A DNA stretch of 64,000 nucleotides from SIAQ01 sp963767835 (GTDB lineage Bacteria; Planctomycetota; Planctomycetia; Gemmatales; Gemmataceae): NCBI GenBank assembly GCA_963767835.1, contig CAVYFY010000002.1, positions 186,001 to 250,000 of the forward strand, read 5' to 3'. The position numbers were made by a program, and so were the translations under genes. Below are positions 39,901 to 48,983 of this stretch, one piece after another. Within the stretch, counting starts at the first letter, position 1, and the number at the start of each line of letters is the position of its first letter. The notes under the pieces are model-generated. The model saw only the letters and a list, made by a program, of their open reading frames with translations. It did no database searches and was not told where the DNA came from.

Positions 39901-42900
39901 GGGCGTCTACCGCAGCACCGACGGCGGCAACACCTGGACCAACATCACGCTGCCGGCGAGCAACATGTACCAGACAATCGCCCCCGACTACCTCCCCTTC
40001 AACACCGGCTCGCCCCTCATCGGCGGCGCACTCGGCTCCGTGACCTCGATGATCATCAACCCGTACAACACGTTCGGGGAACTGATTATTGGCATCGGCG
40101 ACATCCAGGGAGCGAACATCTCCGTGGGGCCCAGCGCCACCGGCGGTGTCTGGATAACCACCAATGCCTTCACCCCGACACCTGCCAACGTCAGCTGGGC
40201 CCAGGTGGTCGGCAACAACGGCAACGCGCCGCCCAACGCCGGCTCGATCCCCAACGATGGCCTGCCAACCGGCACCGCTCTTGGCCGCGTCACCGTTGCC
40301 ATCGGTGGCGGAACCAGCTTCCAGGACAAATACCTCTACGTCCTGATCGCCGATCCTGCCGCTGCCGTCCCCACCGCCCCAAGCCTGGTCGATTACGGCA
40401 ATGGCACCGCGGGCAACAACATCATCGCCGCAAACCAGACCATCTCGGGCCTTTACAAGAGCTCGGACAACGGCCTGGATTTCACCCAGGTCGGGTTGAT
40501 GCAAAACATCGGTATGTTTCAGGGCTTGGGCCTGCAAAACCACAACTTCGTGAACATCAATCTCCTCGGCGAAGACGGCGACAATGCCGGCGTTCTCGTC
40601 GTCGATCCGACCGACCCCAATGCCGTCTTCGTCGGCGGCTCCGACTTCTACAACCAGTCTTTCCCCAATGGCGATGACGTGGACCACGCCCTCATCTATG
40701 TCGATACCGGCGATATGCTCGATTACGATACGAAGGACAGCCAAGGCGCCATCGTCAATAACGGCGACGATGCCCTCAAATACAATCAGGCCATCACCGA
40801 CCTCTTCGATTATGACCCGGTCAACCTTGGCGACCCATATCAAGGCGAAGGCGTCTACTGGTATGACATGATCGAGGGCCAAAGCGGCAAGAATGGCATG
40901 CTCAACCAGCTGCCCGGCGAGATCACCTCGATGACCATCGATTCGCAGGGCCGACTCCTGATCGGCACCGTCGGCGGCATCTGGCGCGGCATCAACAACG
41001 GCTTCAGCTACGACTTCACCAGCGGCAACAGCGGCATCCTGAACGGCGGCGGCGGCCACCACGCGCCCAGTTTCAGCACCCCAGGCATGTCATTCACGTC
41101 GATCAACGGCAACCTGCAAATCTCCGACATGACCAGCGTGGCCATCGATCCAAATAATGGGGGCAGCTATTTCACCACGCAGGTGGACACCGGCGTCGCC
41201 AGCTATACGCCGACCTCTGGCTGGGTCTCCCAGGGCCTGACCGGACCGACCAACTCCAATGGGATCAACCTTGGCATCCCCACGGCAGTCACCATCTTGA
41301 CCGCGACCACTGCCTCGGGCAGCGTGGATTTGTATCGGATCTGGGAATACGCCAATACCGGCGCCCTTTTGCCTGAGGTCTCGACGGACGACGGGGCCAC
41401 CTGGCAATCGATCAGCGCCGTCCCGGGCGGCGTGACTGCGGATCTCATCCCGGCCTTTGCCATCAACCCGACGGTGATCTATTCGGGGAACCCGGCCCTG
41501 CCGTTCAACCAGTTGCTCTTTGGGTCCAGCGATCCCGTGGTCACCGTGGACAGCAGCAATACCTGGAATGCCGTAGGCACTCCCGCCGGGGTGGCGGCGG
41601 GAGCGCTCCCCACGGCCGCTGCCATTGCTCCGTCCAACGACCAGGCCTACTACCTTGGCGACGACGAAGGCGAAGTCTGGGTGACCACTTCGGGCGGCGG
41701 AGGCTCCGGTTCTTGGACCCTTGCCGCCGGCGCAGCGGCGGGACTGCCGGCCGTGTCCACGAACAACCCGGTCGAGGGCATTGCCGTAAACCCGACCAAT
41801 GCCGCCAACTTGTTCGTCATGTACGGCGGCGCGGGCAGTGCCACGCATGTCTACGAATCCACCAACACCGGCGTCAGCTTCACCGTCATCAATGGCCCCT
41901 GGGGCAGCGCGCAGGCCTACTCCATGGTGATCGATCCCACAGTGGCCCTCGGCGCTCCTAACGGAAAGATCTATCTCGCCACTCAGGTCGGCGTCTACGT
42001 CTCCATCGACGGCGGCAATAGCTGGTCCGTGCTGGGTCAGGGCATGCCCACCGTCCCGGTCGTGGACCTCTCCTACAACTCCAACTTGCAAACCCTGGCT
42101 GCCGCCACGCTTGGCCGCGGCATCTTCACGATCAATACCGCGGCCATCTCCATCATCCCGGCGCAGACCGTGGTCGAAAACATCGCCTCGGCGCCGAGCT
42201 CTTCGGCGGTCATCCCGTTCACCGTGAACGACGTCGGCGGCGCCAGCTACAACATCTCCGCATCGACCAGCAATCCCTACCTGATCTCCAGCGGCGCGAT
42301 CACGTTCGGCGGCTCGGTGCGCAACCGCACCATCCAGTTCACTCCCACTCTCAACGCTTATAACACGCCGGACAACGGCCAGGGTGGCGCGGGGCTCGGC
42401 GACTGGCAAGGACCTAACTCCGGCGCCACTGCCGAAACCATTACCTTGACGCTCAGCAGCGGATCGTTCTCTTTCCAGCAGACCTTCAATGTGGCCGTCA
42501 CTTTCGTCAACAATCCGCCGACGGTGACAGTGCCCGCGAACGTGACGATGCTGGCCAACACGCCGCCCATCACCGTGCCGATTACCGTGGGCGATGTCGA
42601 AACCCCGGCGGGCGCGTTGGTGGTGCAAGCCAGTTCGAACAATCAGGCGTTGATCCCCAACGCCAATTTGGTGCTCGGAGGCGCTTCATCGATCACGGCC
42701 GCTTCCTGGAATGCCGGCACGGTCACGATCACGGCCGCCAACACGTTCACGGCAGGCCAGCAGGTGGTCATCGCCGGCGTGACACCAGCCGGCTATGACG
42801 GCGCTTTCACCATCACCAGCGCCAGCGCCGCGGGCTTCACCTACGCGCTCGCAGCCAATCCGGGCGAGCCAGGCGGAACCACAGTCATCACGGCGGCAAC

Positions 42901-45900
42901 GTGGGCCGGCAATATCGCCACCATTACGGCAGCCAACACCTTCAGCGCCGGCCAGACTGTGGTCATCACCAGCATGACGCCCAACGGTTACAACGGCACT
43001 TTCACCATCGCTTCTGCGACCTCCACCTATTTCACCTACGCTCTGGGCACCAGCCAAACGCCCGGCACCGCCTTCGGCGCCGCCACGGTCACCGGGTCGG
43101 CCATCGGCACCGCCACGACCGGCAACCGCAGCCTGACCATTACTCCCCTCGTGGTGCCGATCACTGCCGCTACCTGGAACGCCGGCGTCGCTACGATCAC
43201 CGCGGGCAACACGTTCAGCGCCGGCCAGACCGTGGTCATCGCCGGCATTGCCCCGAACGGCTACGACGGCACGTTCGTAATTGCCAGCGCCGACGCCACC
43301 AGCTTCACCTACGCACTCGCGTCGAATCCCGGCGTCGGCTCGACATTTGGCACCGCAAGCCTCTCCGGATTCGCCGCCATCACCATAACGGCTACCGACG
43401 GCAACGGCGGCATCACGCAAAAGGTGTTCAACGTCCTGGTCACCTCATCGGTTACCTTGCCCTTCAGCGACAACTTCAACTCCCCGCCCAACAGCGTCTT
43501 CGTCGGCTCCGGTTGGAACACGAATCTCGGCACGGTCTCCCGAGTCAACGGTCTGGTCCAGGCCACCAGCGCGGCCAGCGCCAACATCGTTACGCTTAAT
43601 GGCCTGTCGCAAAGCAACGTCGCCCTCCAGGCCGACGTCTCCGTTGGCGGCGCTTCCGGACAATATGCGGGGCTGCTGGCTCGCTACAGTGGCGCCGGCG
43701 ACACCAATTTCTATTGGGCCGGCATTTACAACAACGGCAGTGGTTACGTGGCACTGCTCGACAAGAACGTCGGCGGCGTCTGGACTACGCTGAGCGCGGT
43801 CGGCATTCCCAGCGCTGTCACCGCCGTCTCCATCAGCGCCGCCTCCTGGGCGGGCAATATCGCCACCATCACCGCCCCCAACAGTTTCAGCGCCGGACAA
43901 ACCGTTGTCATCGCCGGCATGACCCCGACCGGGTACAACGGCTCCTACAAGATCCTGTCGGCCAACAGCTCGAGCTTCACCTACTCGCTGACACGGAATC
44001 CCGGCGGCGTCGGCAGCGCGTTCGGCACGGCCTCCGTCACCGGCGTCGGCACCCTCTTCTTCGATGTCACCGCATCGTCCCTCAAGATGTACTATGGCCC
44101 GACGGGAACCGCCACGCCCACCTTGCTCACGTATGCCTTTGACAACAGCCTCCACACCGGCACCGCCGGCTTCCGCGTCTCCGGAAACGCCACGCCCACG
44201 ACCACGCTCGACAATTTCGCCGCCGCCGCCATACCGGCGCCTGCGGCGCTGACCTTGCCCTTCTCGGATTCCTTCACCACATCGGGCACCCTGTACACCA
44301 CGCCCAGTTCTTCCAACCAGCTCGACGCCTCCTGGTTCGAAGCGATGGGCAACTTCAAGGACACCAGCAGCGGCGCCGCCGTCGGCAACACCAGCTCCAA
44401 CAGCGTGGCCATCGTCAGCGGCGTCAATACCGCCGATGTCACCGTCTCCGCCAACGTCACGCTGGCCGTCAATCAGTACGTCGGCCTGGTCGCGCGCTAC
44501 ACCGCCGCCGGCAATTTCTACGTGGCCAGGATTCAGCAGATCAATGCCACGCAAATCGTGGCGACGATCCTGAAATATGTCAATGGCACATGGAGCTCGA
44601 TCCCGGGAGCTACCACCTTGACTATCAGCGGCGTCAGCGCCAACAGCCCCAACGCGCTCACGTTCCAGGCGGAAGGCCCGAGCCTCAAGCTCTTCCTCAC
44701 CAATGGATCCGGCACGAGCATGATCGCCTATGCCGAGGATTTCACGCTGGCCAGCGGTTCGGTCGGCATGTACGCATACCAGAGCGCCAGCATCGCCAAT
44801 TTCAGCGCCGCGGCCTTGACGGACGGCCAGTCGTTGCCGTTCACGGATAATTTCACGCCGGGAACCGTTGCCAATCAGCTTGCCACATCCAGCTGGGAGG
44901 AGATGGCGGGCAATTACAACATCTCGACCGGCAACGCCGTGAGCCAGGCCGCCGTTCTCGATGTCGCTTCGGTGGTTCTCACGGCGCCAGCAACCGATGT
45001 CAGTGTTCAAGGCACGGTCACGACGTCGGCTATCGGCCAGTACGCCGGCCTGGTCGCCCGGTCGTCCCCGACAACCGATAGCTTTTACGTCGGCCTCATC
45101 GAACAGACCACCACCGTGGTGAATCACATCACCGCGCCGGCCGTTTTTGCCACCATCTACAAGTATGTCAACGGCAGCCCGACGCAGGTCGGCACTCCCA
45201 CGATGGTCCCGAACATCGCCGTCGGCGCCAGCGACAATCTTCTTTTCCAGGTCGAAGGCCCCTCCCTGGAATTGTTCCTCAACGGCAATCTGGCGGCCTA
45301 CGCCTCGGACACCGCCTTGGCAAGCGGCTCGGTCGGCATTTACGCCCACGGCGCCGGCGTCGCTTTTAACGGCGGCGCCACCTTCACCGCCAGCGCCCTC
45401 CCCTCCGGCACGGGCCTGCCATTCAGTGAATCGTTCAATGAGTCCACGCCCTCCAATCAACTACCGACGGCCACCTGGGTGCAGCAGGCCGGCGATTTCA
45501 GCATCGCCAGCGGCACCGGCGCCTCGCCGCAGGCAAACGGCCTCAACGTTGCCGGGGTCGTGCTGACTTCGCCAGCCGCCGGCGTCAGCGTGCAATCCTC
45601 GGTCACCATGTCCTCGCTCAACCAAGTTGCCGGCTTGATCGTTCGCGACTCGACCGCCACGAACAGCTACTACGTCGGCCGCATTCAGCAGACGACCCAG
45701 AACGTCGCCGGCGTGGTCACTCCTGCAGTCGCGGTCACCCTCTTCAAATATGTCAACGGCAACGCGGCGCAGATCGGCACTTCGCAGATCATCGCCAACG
45801 CCAACCTGGCCATCGGCAACAGCGTCGCCCTAATCTTCGAGGCCGTCGGCCCATCCCTCAAACTGTTCGTCAACGGCGCTCTGGCCGCCTATGCTCAGGA

Positions 45901-47122
45901 CGGCGCCTTGACGAGCGGCACCGTCGGCATCTACACCTATGGCGCCCCCAACGGCGTCACCATCGACAGCGGCTTCAACGCCTACGCCATTCCCTATACG
46001 CAGACTCTGACGTTCACCGATTCCTTCGGCTCGTCCACGCTCGCCAATCAACTGGATCCCGGCAGCTGGCAGGAGACCGCCGGCAACTTCAGCATTGCGA
46101 GCGGCAACAGCGCTGTCGGGCAAGCCGCCGGCTACAACGTGGCCACCGTGACGCTCGCCAACCCCGCCGGCGATGTCAGCGTCAGCGCCAACGTCAGCCT
46201 GTCAGCCTTAAGTCAAGCCGCCGGCCTCGTCGCCCGTTCGTCGGCCAACGGCGCCAGCTATTACGTCGGCCGCATTCAGCAAACCAGCGCCACCGCCGTC
46301 CAGGCCGGCATCTACAAATACGTCAATGGCAGTCCCGTTCAGCTCGGCGCCACGCAAACGATCAGCACCGGCGTCAACATGAGCACCACCGCCTTGCCCA
46401 CCAGCGATTCCCTCATATTCGAAGTGCAGGGCGACTCCCTCAAATTGTTCGTCAACGGCAATTTGGCAACCTATGCCCAGGATCCATCCGCCACGGCCTT
46501 GTCCAGCGGCTCCGTCGGCATGTACTCCTATGGCGCCGCCGCCAAGGCCAGCTTCGCCAATTTCTCGGCGGCCGGCATCGGCTCCGGCACCATCTTGCCC
46601 TTTGGCCCCGATCCCCTCAACTCCAGCCCCTTCGCCAATCAACTCGATAATTCCGTCTGGCTCGAGCAGGCGGGCAACTTCAATGTGACCGCCAGCGGCG
46701 CTGTCGGCCGGGCCAATGCCAATCTCGCCACGCTCATCGACCCGAACCCGATGCCCGCCAACCTGGCGCTCAATGTCGCCTTCAGCGCCGCCAACCAGAT
46801 CGCCGGCCTCGTGTTTGGCTACTCCGGCCTGGGCGACGCCAACTATTTCTACGCTTCCGTGACCTCGACTACTACGGCCGGAACCGTGCAGATCAATCTG
46901 TACCAAAACGTCAACGGAACCTTGAACAAGCTGATCGCCACCAAAACGATCACGGGTTTCGCCGGCGGGCTGGATGTGACCATCTCCGGCGACACGATCA
47001 CGGTCTTCACCGACGGCGTCAATCAGCAGTTGCAGGTCGTAGATGCCGCGTTCACGGACATCGGCCTCATCGGCTTCCGCACCAGCGCCGGCGCCACCGC
47101 GAGCAACTTCTCGGCGAGTTAA
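33902..47122 (+). CDS. giant secreted multi-repeat protein, 4406 residues
   Basis: One uninterrupted ORF, ATG 33902 after GCGAGGGTGCTGCA. N-terminus: a basic stretch, then FDLLEQREMLSG, which resembles the LEPR-XLL export-associated motif of giant planctomycete proteins. FG-GAP/VCBS-type calcium-binding units recur from about 34480 to 37680 (DVNGDGIPDLIVAD, DFDGDGNIDLTVA, DFNNDGYKDVVVAS and others), interleaved with FCCH-like modules. A carbohydrate-binding-like region follows (38.0-39.4 kb). BNR/sialidase-like propeller repeats run from 39.5 to 42.1 kb (WRTTDGGNNW, STDGGNTW, SIDGGNSW). Then come a cadherin-like segment and four more FCCH-like modules, and from 43.45 kb to the end six laminin-G-like units of about 180 residues, each opening LPFSDNF-like. 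No membrane anchor or enzyme site is evident. Probably an adhesin or matrix protein. Confidence 0.9.
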   Translation: MRWKSFLRFFTRAWRQAKTPIRKRAEPRFRQLHFDLLEQREMLSGAPPTIIQAGVLPVTGSNTSATPILQVEFSDSMTNSALSPSNYVLLGSSGVLVPITGVTFVTGTTPSNDEVQLTYNTGNPGNVLEVDTYTLYVRGNNLVSASTGLAVSQPGELFAANSGRNEVSVANIPGTSGLGATSNYGVPFTAPTSSLPNAVALADVNGDGIPDLIVADEGSNEVTIYAGQSAALGGGYNTTPTVTLSLPAATTTSTAESIAVGDFNGAVFPTGAPELDFAVANGNSDTVTVFLNTSSAVGVTNFSAGTTYTVGADPVGITAADFDGDGNIDLTVACSLVNVTNYQVQILGGAGDGTFPTSTLITVGTNTPTGLTTPDCIASGVFSSGTLPTIVVGGSDGLEVLNNTSSPGNFSFAIPGSLLGTVSTLSVAVGSLSSGGEPSIAALTNLAEVQVFDTDGSGGFAPAYTQAVPAPTFGQIAIGNLNNAGDGDIVVSDGSATGDITVLKNLTVGGTVTSASRSNGNPVVIDAPGNKLVTGQFVTITGNTFPAADVTDNAIAILQDTISSINAAAGIVTVTTTTSGGLYGLVAGDSVTMVGTNVADGTFTLTNVNVAGNTFTYTDGAATGNSINAGTWTDADKFTLAGTSGAAGTGNGGVWARVGAVAAASETGGVAPIVVTAPANGLVSGDSITIANVPGFAAVNGTFTIATLGSAVTQANVATAGNVTITATSNYGLAIGDNIVIAGNSLAVANGTWTITGVAGNTFTFSNPAATTVGATGSGGTWSSPDKFSLNGTNTVGASSGSGGTFTTQTSFTTGADINFSTGSTVTATLTNGSPTVTNLISTTGLSVGMAVTGAGIPVGATIASIVSNTSIMLSANAIAAGTPALTFGTTYSTDVNPQGIAVGDTNGDGNFDVVTANDDANANDVTLLLGNGDGTLQIPSNITVASANTLQNIVVADLNDDGIPDIIIANNANGTANTKITIYQGLGNGQYAPGVSISPGNVQNIVGIGVGHFSNANGSSASFPDIVFADSTDNTVGFLRNQITVAGSNITAADFAATPTVATGASGGLASLAVGDFNNDGLTDVVVAGQFPGGGHHGATQPAVAVLLNTSTNASNFQFFASQQDANIGTISSVAVGDFNNDGNLDFVAAVNAAPGEIILNTGDGKGNFSAGATFPTTIPNPVSIAVGDFNNDGYKDVVVASSSMATTNSGVAVLLNQLGTGFGTPIVTAVAPGTGLNSVVVGDINGDGIPDIVVSTAPITGSITGTSASGTTPITIDTSSVAGLAAGMTVSIFGVQGDTGANGTWTVGTVTGGHAPSFTILGSTASANYTGGGTWALGDIKDNVFVLMGNSTGSFSAAVPYDVGPTNTPLPTPTFLAITPTPLEAVTTFTSGGNLIQDNLVNNGNFESRDLSGEQENLLGWQTYDDPYGPGSAGAWQAATGNTSPLSGFPVQGPSGDFQAMLDEANVIPIIPANTDGNMNPINNNSVASYSGGHALYQDVTIPANATAANFSMSLYINDTGLGVTGIGGYSDPSANSSLSFNTSAPNQQVRVDIMAVNLLTGASDTGPIIITSLNDGLTSGQQVTITGVQGNTAANGTWFVHVINANQFALYGDYDPTSLVFSAPSAGNGIYTSGGEWTQDFLSVNSTGSGPDQVLEQLFQTYPAGSAAPSVPFTTDLASYSGVITANLAQFAGKTIRIRIAAVNNQGPLIVGVDNVKLNVEFANSTAPKLANLAVNNPSFVSSGIPYTNDPTITGTINAPYGLGSIAYVAFDPTNGNFTSSSVSKTTQWDAAGNFSYTLPDAVPGLNTIGVEVVDRAGNVATTTFSFFLQTNSVTQWDPVGPQGIDVTGQGVNYTKISGRITATLTDSLDPSGNTYLVGTPNGGIWRTTDGGNNWVSVTNNVTNGSGTPLSVSVGALVQAPGNPNVMYAGTGVGDDQIDSLPGVGILKSTNNGLTWTLLTGSVADFNGARVTAMAVDPNDPTGSIVFAAVASGGAGPGVYRSTDGGNTWTNITLPASNMYQTIAPDYLPFNTGSPLIGGALGSVTSMIINPYNTFGELIIGIGDIQGANISVGPSATGGVWITTNAFTPTPANVSWAQVVGNNGNAPPNAGSIPNDGLPTGTALGRVTVAIGGGTSFQDKYLYVLIADPAAAVPTAPSLVDYGNGTAGNNIIAANQTISGLYKSSDNGLDFTQVGLMQNIGMFQGLGLQNHNFVNINLLGEDGDNAGVLVVDPTDPNAVFVGGSDFYNQSFPNGDDVDHALIYVDTGDMLDYDTKDSQGAIVNNGDDALKYNQAITDLFDYDPVNLGDPYQGEGVYWYDMIEGQSGKNGMLNQLPGEITSMTIDSQGRLLIGTVGGIWRGINNGFSYDFTSGNSGILNGGGGHHAPSFSTPGMSFTSINGNLQISDMTSVAIDPNNGGSYFTTQVDTGVASYTPTSGWVSQGLTGPTNSNGINLGIPTAVTILTATTASGSVDLYRIWEYANTGALLPEVSTDDGATWQSISAVPGGVTADLIPAFAINPTVIYSGNPALPFNQLLFGSSDPVVTVDSSNTWNAVGTPAGVAAGALPTAAAIAPSNDQAYYLGDDEGEVWVTTSGGGGSGSWTLAAGAAAGLPAVSTNNPVEGIAVNPTNAANLFVMYGGAGSATHVYESTNTGVSFTVINGPWGSAQAYSMVIDPTVALGAPNGKIYLATQVGVYVSIDGGNSWSVLGQGMPTVPVVDLSYNSNLQTLAAATLGRGIFTINTAAISIIPAQTVVENIASAPSSSAVIPFTVNDVGGASYNISASTSNPYLISSGAITFGGSVRNRTIQFTPTLNAYNTPDNGQGGAGLGDWQGPNSGATAETITLTLSSGSFSFQQTFNVAVTFVNNPPTVTVPANVTMLANTPPITVPITVGDVETPAGALVVQASSNNQALIPNANLVLGGASSITAASWNAGTVTITAANTFTAGQQVVIAGVTPAGYDGAFTITSASAAGFTYALAANPGEPGGTTVITAATWAGNIATITAANTFSAGQTVVITSMTPNGYNGTFTIASATSTYFTYALGTSQTPGTAFGAATVTGSAIGTATTGNRSLTITPLVVPITAATWNAGVATITAGNTFSAGQTVVIAGIAPNGYDGTFVIASADATSFTYALASNPGVGSTFGTASLSGFAAITITATDGNGGITQKVFNVLVTSSVTLPFSDNFNSPPNSVFVGSGWNTNLGTVSRVNGLVQATSAASANIVTLNGLSQSNVALQADVSVGGASGQYAGLLARYSGAGDTNFYWAGIYNNGSGYVALLDKNVGGVWTTLSAVGIPSAVTAVSISAASWAGNIATITAPNSFSAGQTVVIAGMTPTGYNGSYKILSANSSSFTYSLTRNPGGVGSAFGTASVTGVGTLFFDVTASSLKMYYGPTGTATPTLLTYAFDNSLHTGTAGFRVSGNATPTTTLDNFAAAAIPAPAALTLPFSDSFTTSGTLYTTPSSSNQLDASWFEAMGNFKDTSSGAAVGNTSSNSVAIVSGVNTADVTVSANVTLAVNQYVGLVARYTAAGNFYVARIQQINATQIVATILKYVNGTWSSIPGATTLTISGVSANSPNALTFQAEGPSLKLFLTNGSGTSMIAYAEDFTLASGSVGMYAYQSASIANFSAAALTDGQSLPFTDNFTPGTVANQLATSSWEEMAGNYNISTGNAVSQAAVLDVASVVLTAPATDVSVQGTVTTSAIGQYAGLVARSSPTTDSFYVGLIEQTTTVVNHITAPAVFATIYKYVNGSPTQVGTPTMVPNIAVGASDNLLFQVEGPSLELFLNGNLAAYASDTALASGSVGIYAHGAGVAFNGGATFTASALPSGTGLPFSESFNESTPSNQLPTATWVQQAGDFSIASGTGASPQANGLNVAGVVLTSPAAGVSVQSSVTMSSLNQVAGLIVRDSTATNSYYVGRIQQTTQNVAGVVTPAVAVTLFKYVNGNAAQIGTSQIIANANLAIGNSVALIFEAVGPSLKLFVNGALAAYAQDGALTSGTVGIYTYGAPNGVTIDSGFNAYAIPYTQTLTFTDSFGSSTLANQLDPGSWQETAGNFSIASGNSAVGQAAGYNVATVTLANPAGDVSVSANVSLSALSQAAGLVARSSANGASYYVGRIQQTSATAVQAGIYKYVNGSPVQLGATQTISTGVNMSTTALPTSDSLIFEVQGDSLKLFVNGNLATYAQDPSATALSSGSVGMYSYGAAAKASFANFSAAGIGSGTILPFGPDPLNSSPFANQLDNSVWLEQAGNFNVTASGAVGRANANLATLIDPNPMPANLALNVAFSAANQIAGLVFGYSGLGDANYFYASVTSTTTAGTVQINLYQNVNGTLNKLIATKTITGFAGGLDVTISGDTITVFTDGVNQQLQVVDAAFTDIGLIGFRTSAGATASNFSAS
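42688..43345 (+). repeat. three tandem FCCH-like modules inside the giant gene
   Basis: Starting near 42688, 42888 and 43156, each about 60 residues reads ITAATW..., then FSAGQTVVIAGxxPxGYxGTF, then FTYAL. A fourth near 43826 is inserted within the first laminin-G-like unit, and more divergent ones lie at about 35.5-36.3, 37.7 and 38.6 kb. The pattern resembles the FCCH domain recognised in many bacterial and phage surface proteins. Confidence 0.7.
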
Positions 47123-47183
47123 GCCGGAGATTAGGTCAGGAGAAATCCCCGGCAGCAAATAAGATAAGATAATCAGTAGCTTG

Positions 47184-47281
47184 AAAAATCCAGCCACGGA
47201 TGAAACACTGACGAACACGGATGGGAATCGTAGGTGAATCCCCTCGTCTTCCACTCTCCTTTATGTCCGTGTTCAATCCGT
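47184..47281. repeat. left part of a split palindromic element
   Basis: AAAAATCCAGCCACGGATGA starts an arm like that of 29360-29470, and GTCCGTGTTCAATCCGT at its right end matches the inner part of the second arm. It stops after ATCCGT; the missing end, GTTTCATCCGTGGCTAG, is found at 48984-49000. Confidence 0.8.
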
Positions 47282-48983
47282 ACTACAAACGGTTCATTTC
47301 TTTGCGTCTTTCGAAGATTTTTTTTTTACGCTGCCTCCAGCAGTTTTTGGGTGTTGGCAGCGCGGGCGGTCAGCAAGGCGGCAATTATTTGGCGGCCTGA
47401 GTCCGTCACCTTGTAGCGGTTTTCTTTCCGTATCTTCTCGATCACGCCGTGCGCCCGCAGCATCCGCATCTGACGGGTAACCGACGACGATTCACGTCGT
47501 CCTTGCTGCTCGGTCTTCGGTTCTCCGTACAACAACTCCCGTATGTCGCGATTGCGGAAGCCATGAAGCATGAATGTGCCCGCGTTTACCGCCTCCAGCA
47601 ACGCGGCGTCTTCTTTCGACAGCGGATTCAGCGCCCGTACGGACCGCCCCTGCCAGGTCACACGCCGGCACACGGGTTCGGCCAAGTCCTTCAGCGTTGT
47701 CGATTCTTCCACACGCGCCAAGGAGTCCGCATAGCGTTCGTTGGCGCTTTGGCTGATCTCCACACGTCGATGCAGGTCGGCAACTCCCTTACGCATCTTG
47801 CGCCAGTCCTTTGGCCCGGCGGGATCGTTCTCCTTCAGCGCGATACGATTTCATGCCCTCGACATCGTTGATCACCGTCTCGATCCGCAACACGGTCCCT
47901 TGCTTGTCATATAGCTTGATCCAGTTTTTCTTGACCTGATGCTTGACACGCGCTCCCTCCGGCCGGCGTTTGAAATCCGTGATGACCTCGCCTTGAAAAT
48001 GCCCATTCACGCCGCCATGCCCCGGAATCGGATGGCCCAAATAACGCATCACGTCCGCACTGCCCAGCACCAGCATGCCATGCTTGATCACCGTCGGCAT
48101 CCATTGCGCCAATTCCTTTTGCGAGCGAAACATGAAGTCGCTCGCCCATTCCGTCGTCTCCGCCGACCAGTAATAATCCAACGGCAAACTGAACAGCTTC
48201 CCATGCAACGGATTGCTGCGCCGCGCCAATTTCTCCAACAACGCCGACCAATCCGTACGCAATTGCTGGTGGGCCAACGCCTGCGCTTGGTCCACATCCT
48301 CCAGCCAAGCGAAACAGTTGTCACGCCGTTCGTAGCCCAAGCCGGCGGCATCCATCTGTCGGGCCAACCATTCGTGGCCATTCAGACAGGTCATGTTCGT
48401 GAACGGGAACCACGTCTGCTGCCGCGTGTGCATCCAGCCGATTTTCGGGTCCAAATAATAATGGTAATAATGCAGACACTTGCTCAGTTCCAATTTCAAG
48501 GCCAGCTTTTTCGTCTCCCGCACCCCATAAACCCGATACGTCATGCAGGGCTCGACGCAAGTGAACACGGCGACGAGGCCCTCCTTGACGCCATCACGCT
48601 GGGCGATTTCCTGCGCACGTTTCTCCTTGTCGATCTTGCTCGCCAAATATTCGACAGGCCGACCTTGCTCGATCGCCGCTTGTTCCATGGCGGTTCGCAA
48701 GGTTGCCGTCGTGTCCTTGGCGAAAACCGGAAAATCCTTGAGCAAGACCTGCACCTTCCAAAGAAAGTGCATCATGCCCGCCGGCTTGGCCAACCAACGA
48801 ACCGCGCCGCGAAATCGCACCTTGTCCAGACAACTCAAAGCTCCCATGACGACGGGCGCAAAACGGCGTAAGAAGGATTGCATCGGCGGCTCCTGGAAAA
48901 ATGGAATGCGTAGATAACATCACATTATTCCAACGAGTCGCCGTTTTCCTCTTCATCGTGGTTGCGGCCGTAGGCTGCGCCAG
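47282..48983. mobile_element. putative insertion element, about 1.70 kb
   Basis: This block separates the two halves of one palindromic repeat so that 47190-47281 plus 48984-49000 would rebuild a 109-bp copy, against 111 bp for the intact copy at 29360-29470. It holds a single gene (47326-48883, minus strand) that fills almost all of it. I see no convincing terminal inverted repeats or target duplication. Insertion is inferred from the split repeat. Confidence 0.6.
47326..48883 (-). CDS. protein of an inserted element, unknown family, one frameshift
   Basis: About 518 residues after correcting one extra base near 47847. The main frame ends at 47789; KENDPAGPKDWRKMRKGVAD continues in the other frame to 47326. 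The N-terminal part has MQSFLRRFAPVVMGALSCLD, FRGAVRWLAKPAGMMHFLW, LVAVFTCVEPCMTY, WFPFTNMTCLNGHEWLARQ and CFAWLEDV. The middle has GSADVMRYLGHPIPGHGGVN and YDKQGTVLRIETVINDVEG. The C-terminal ~90 residues (RQMRMLRAHGVIEKIRKENR, YKVTDSGRQIIAALLTARAA) look like a winged-helix DNA-binding domain. I recall similar uncharacterised proteins as repeated genes in Gemmata-like genomes. Its location inside a split repeat argues that it is the recombinase or transposase of a mobile element, though no DDE, HUH, Tyr or Ser motif is certain. Confidence 0.65.

Noticed and set aside
38738..45460. Long minus-strand ORFs of 774, 512 and 671 residues opposite the giant gene
   Set aside because: They mirror the repetitive coding pattern of the plus strand and consist of Gly/Asp/Val/Arg-biased shadow sequence.
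33902..47122. Polymorphic toxin or contact-dependent inhibition protein
   Set aside because: No C-terminal toxin domain, pre-toxin motif or adjacent immunity gene; the C-terminus is simply the last laminin-G-like unit.
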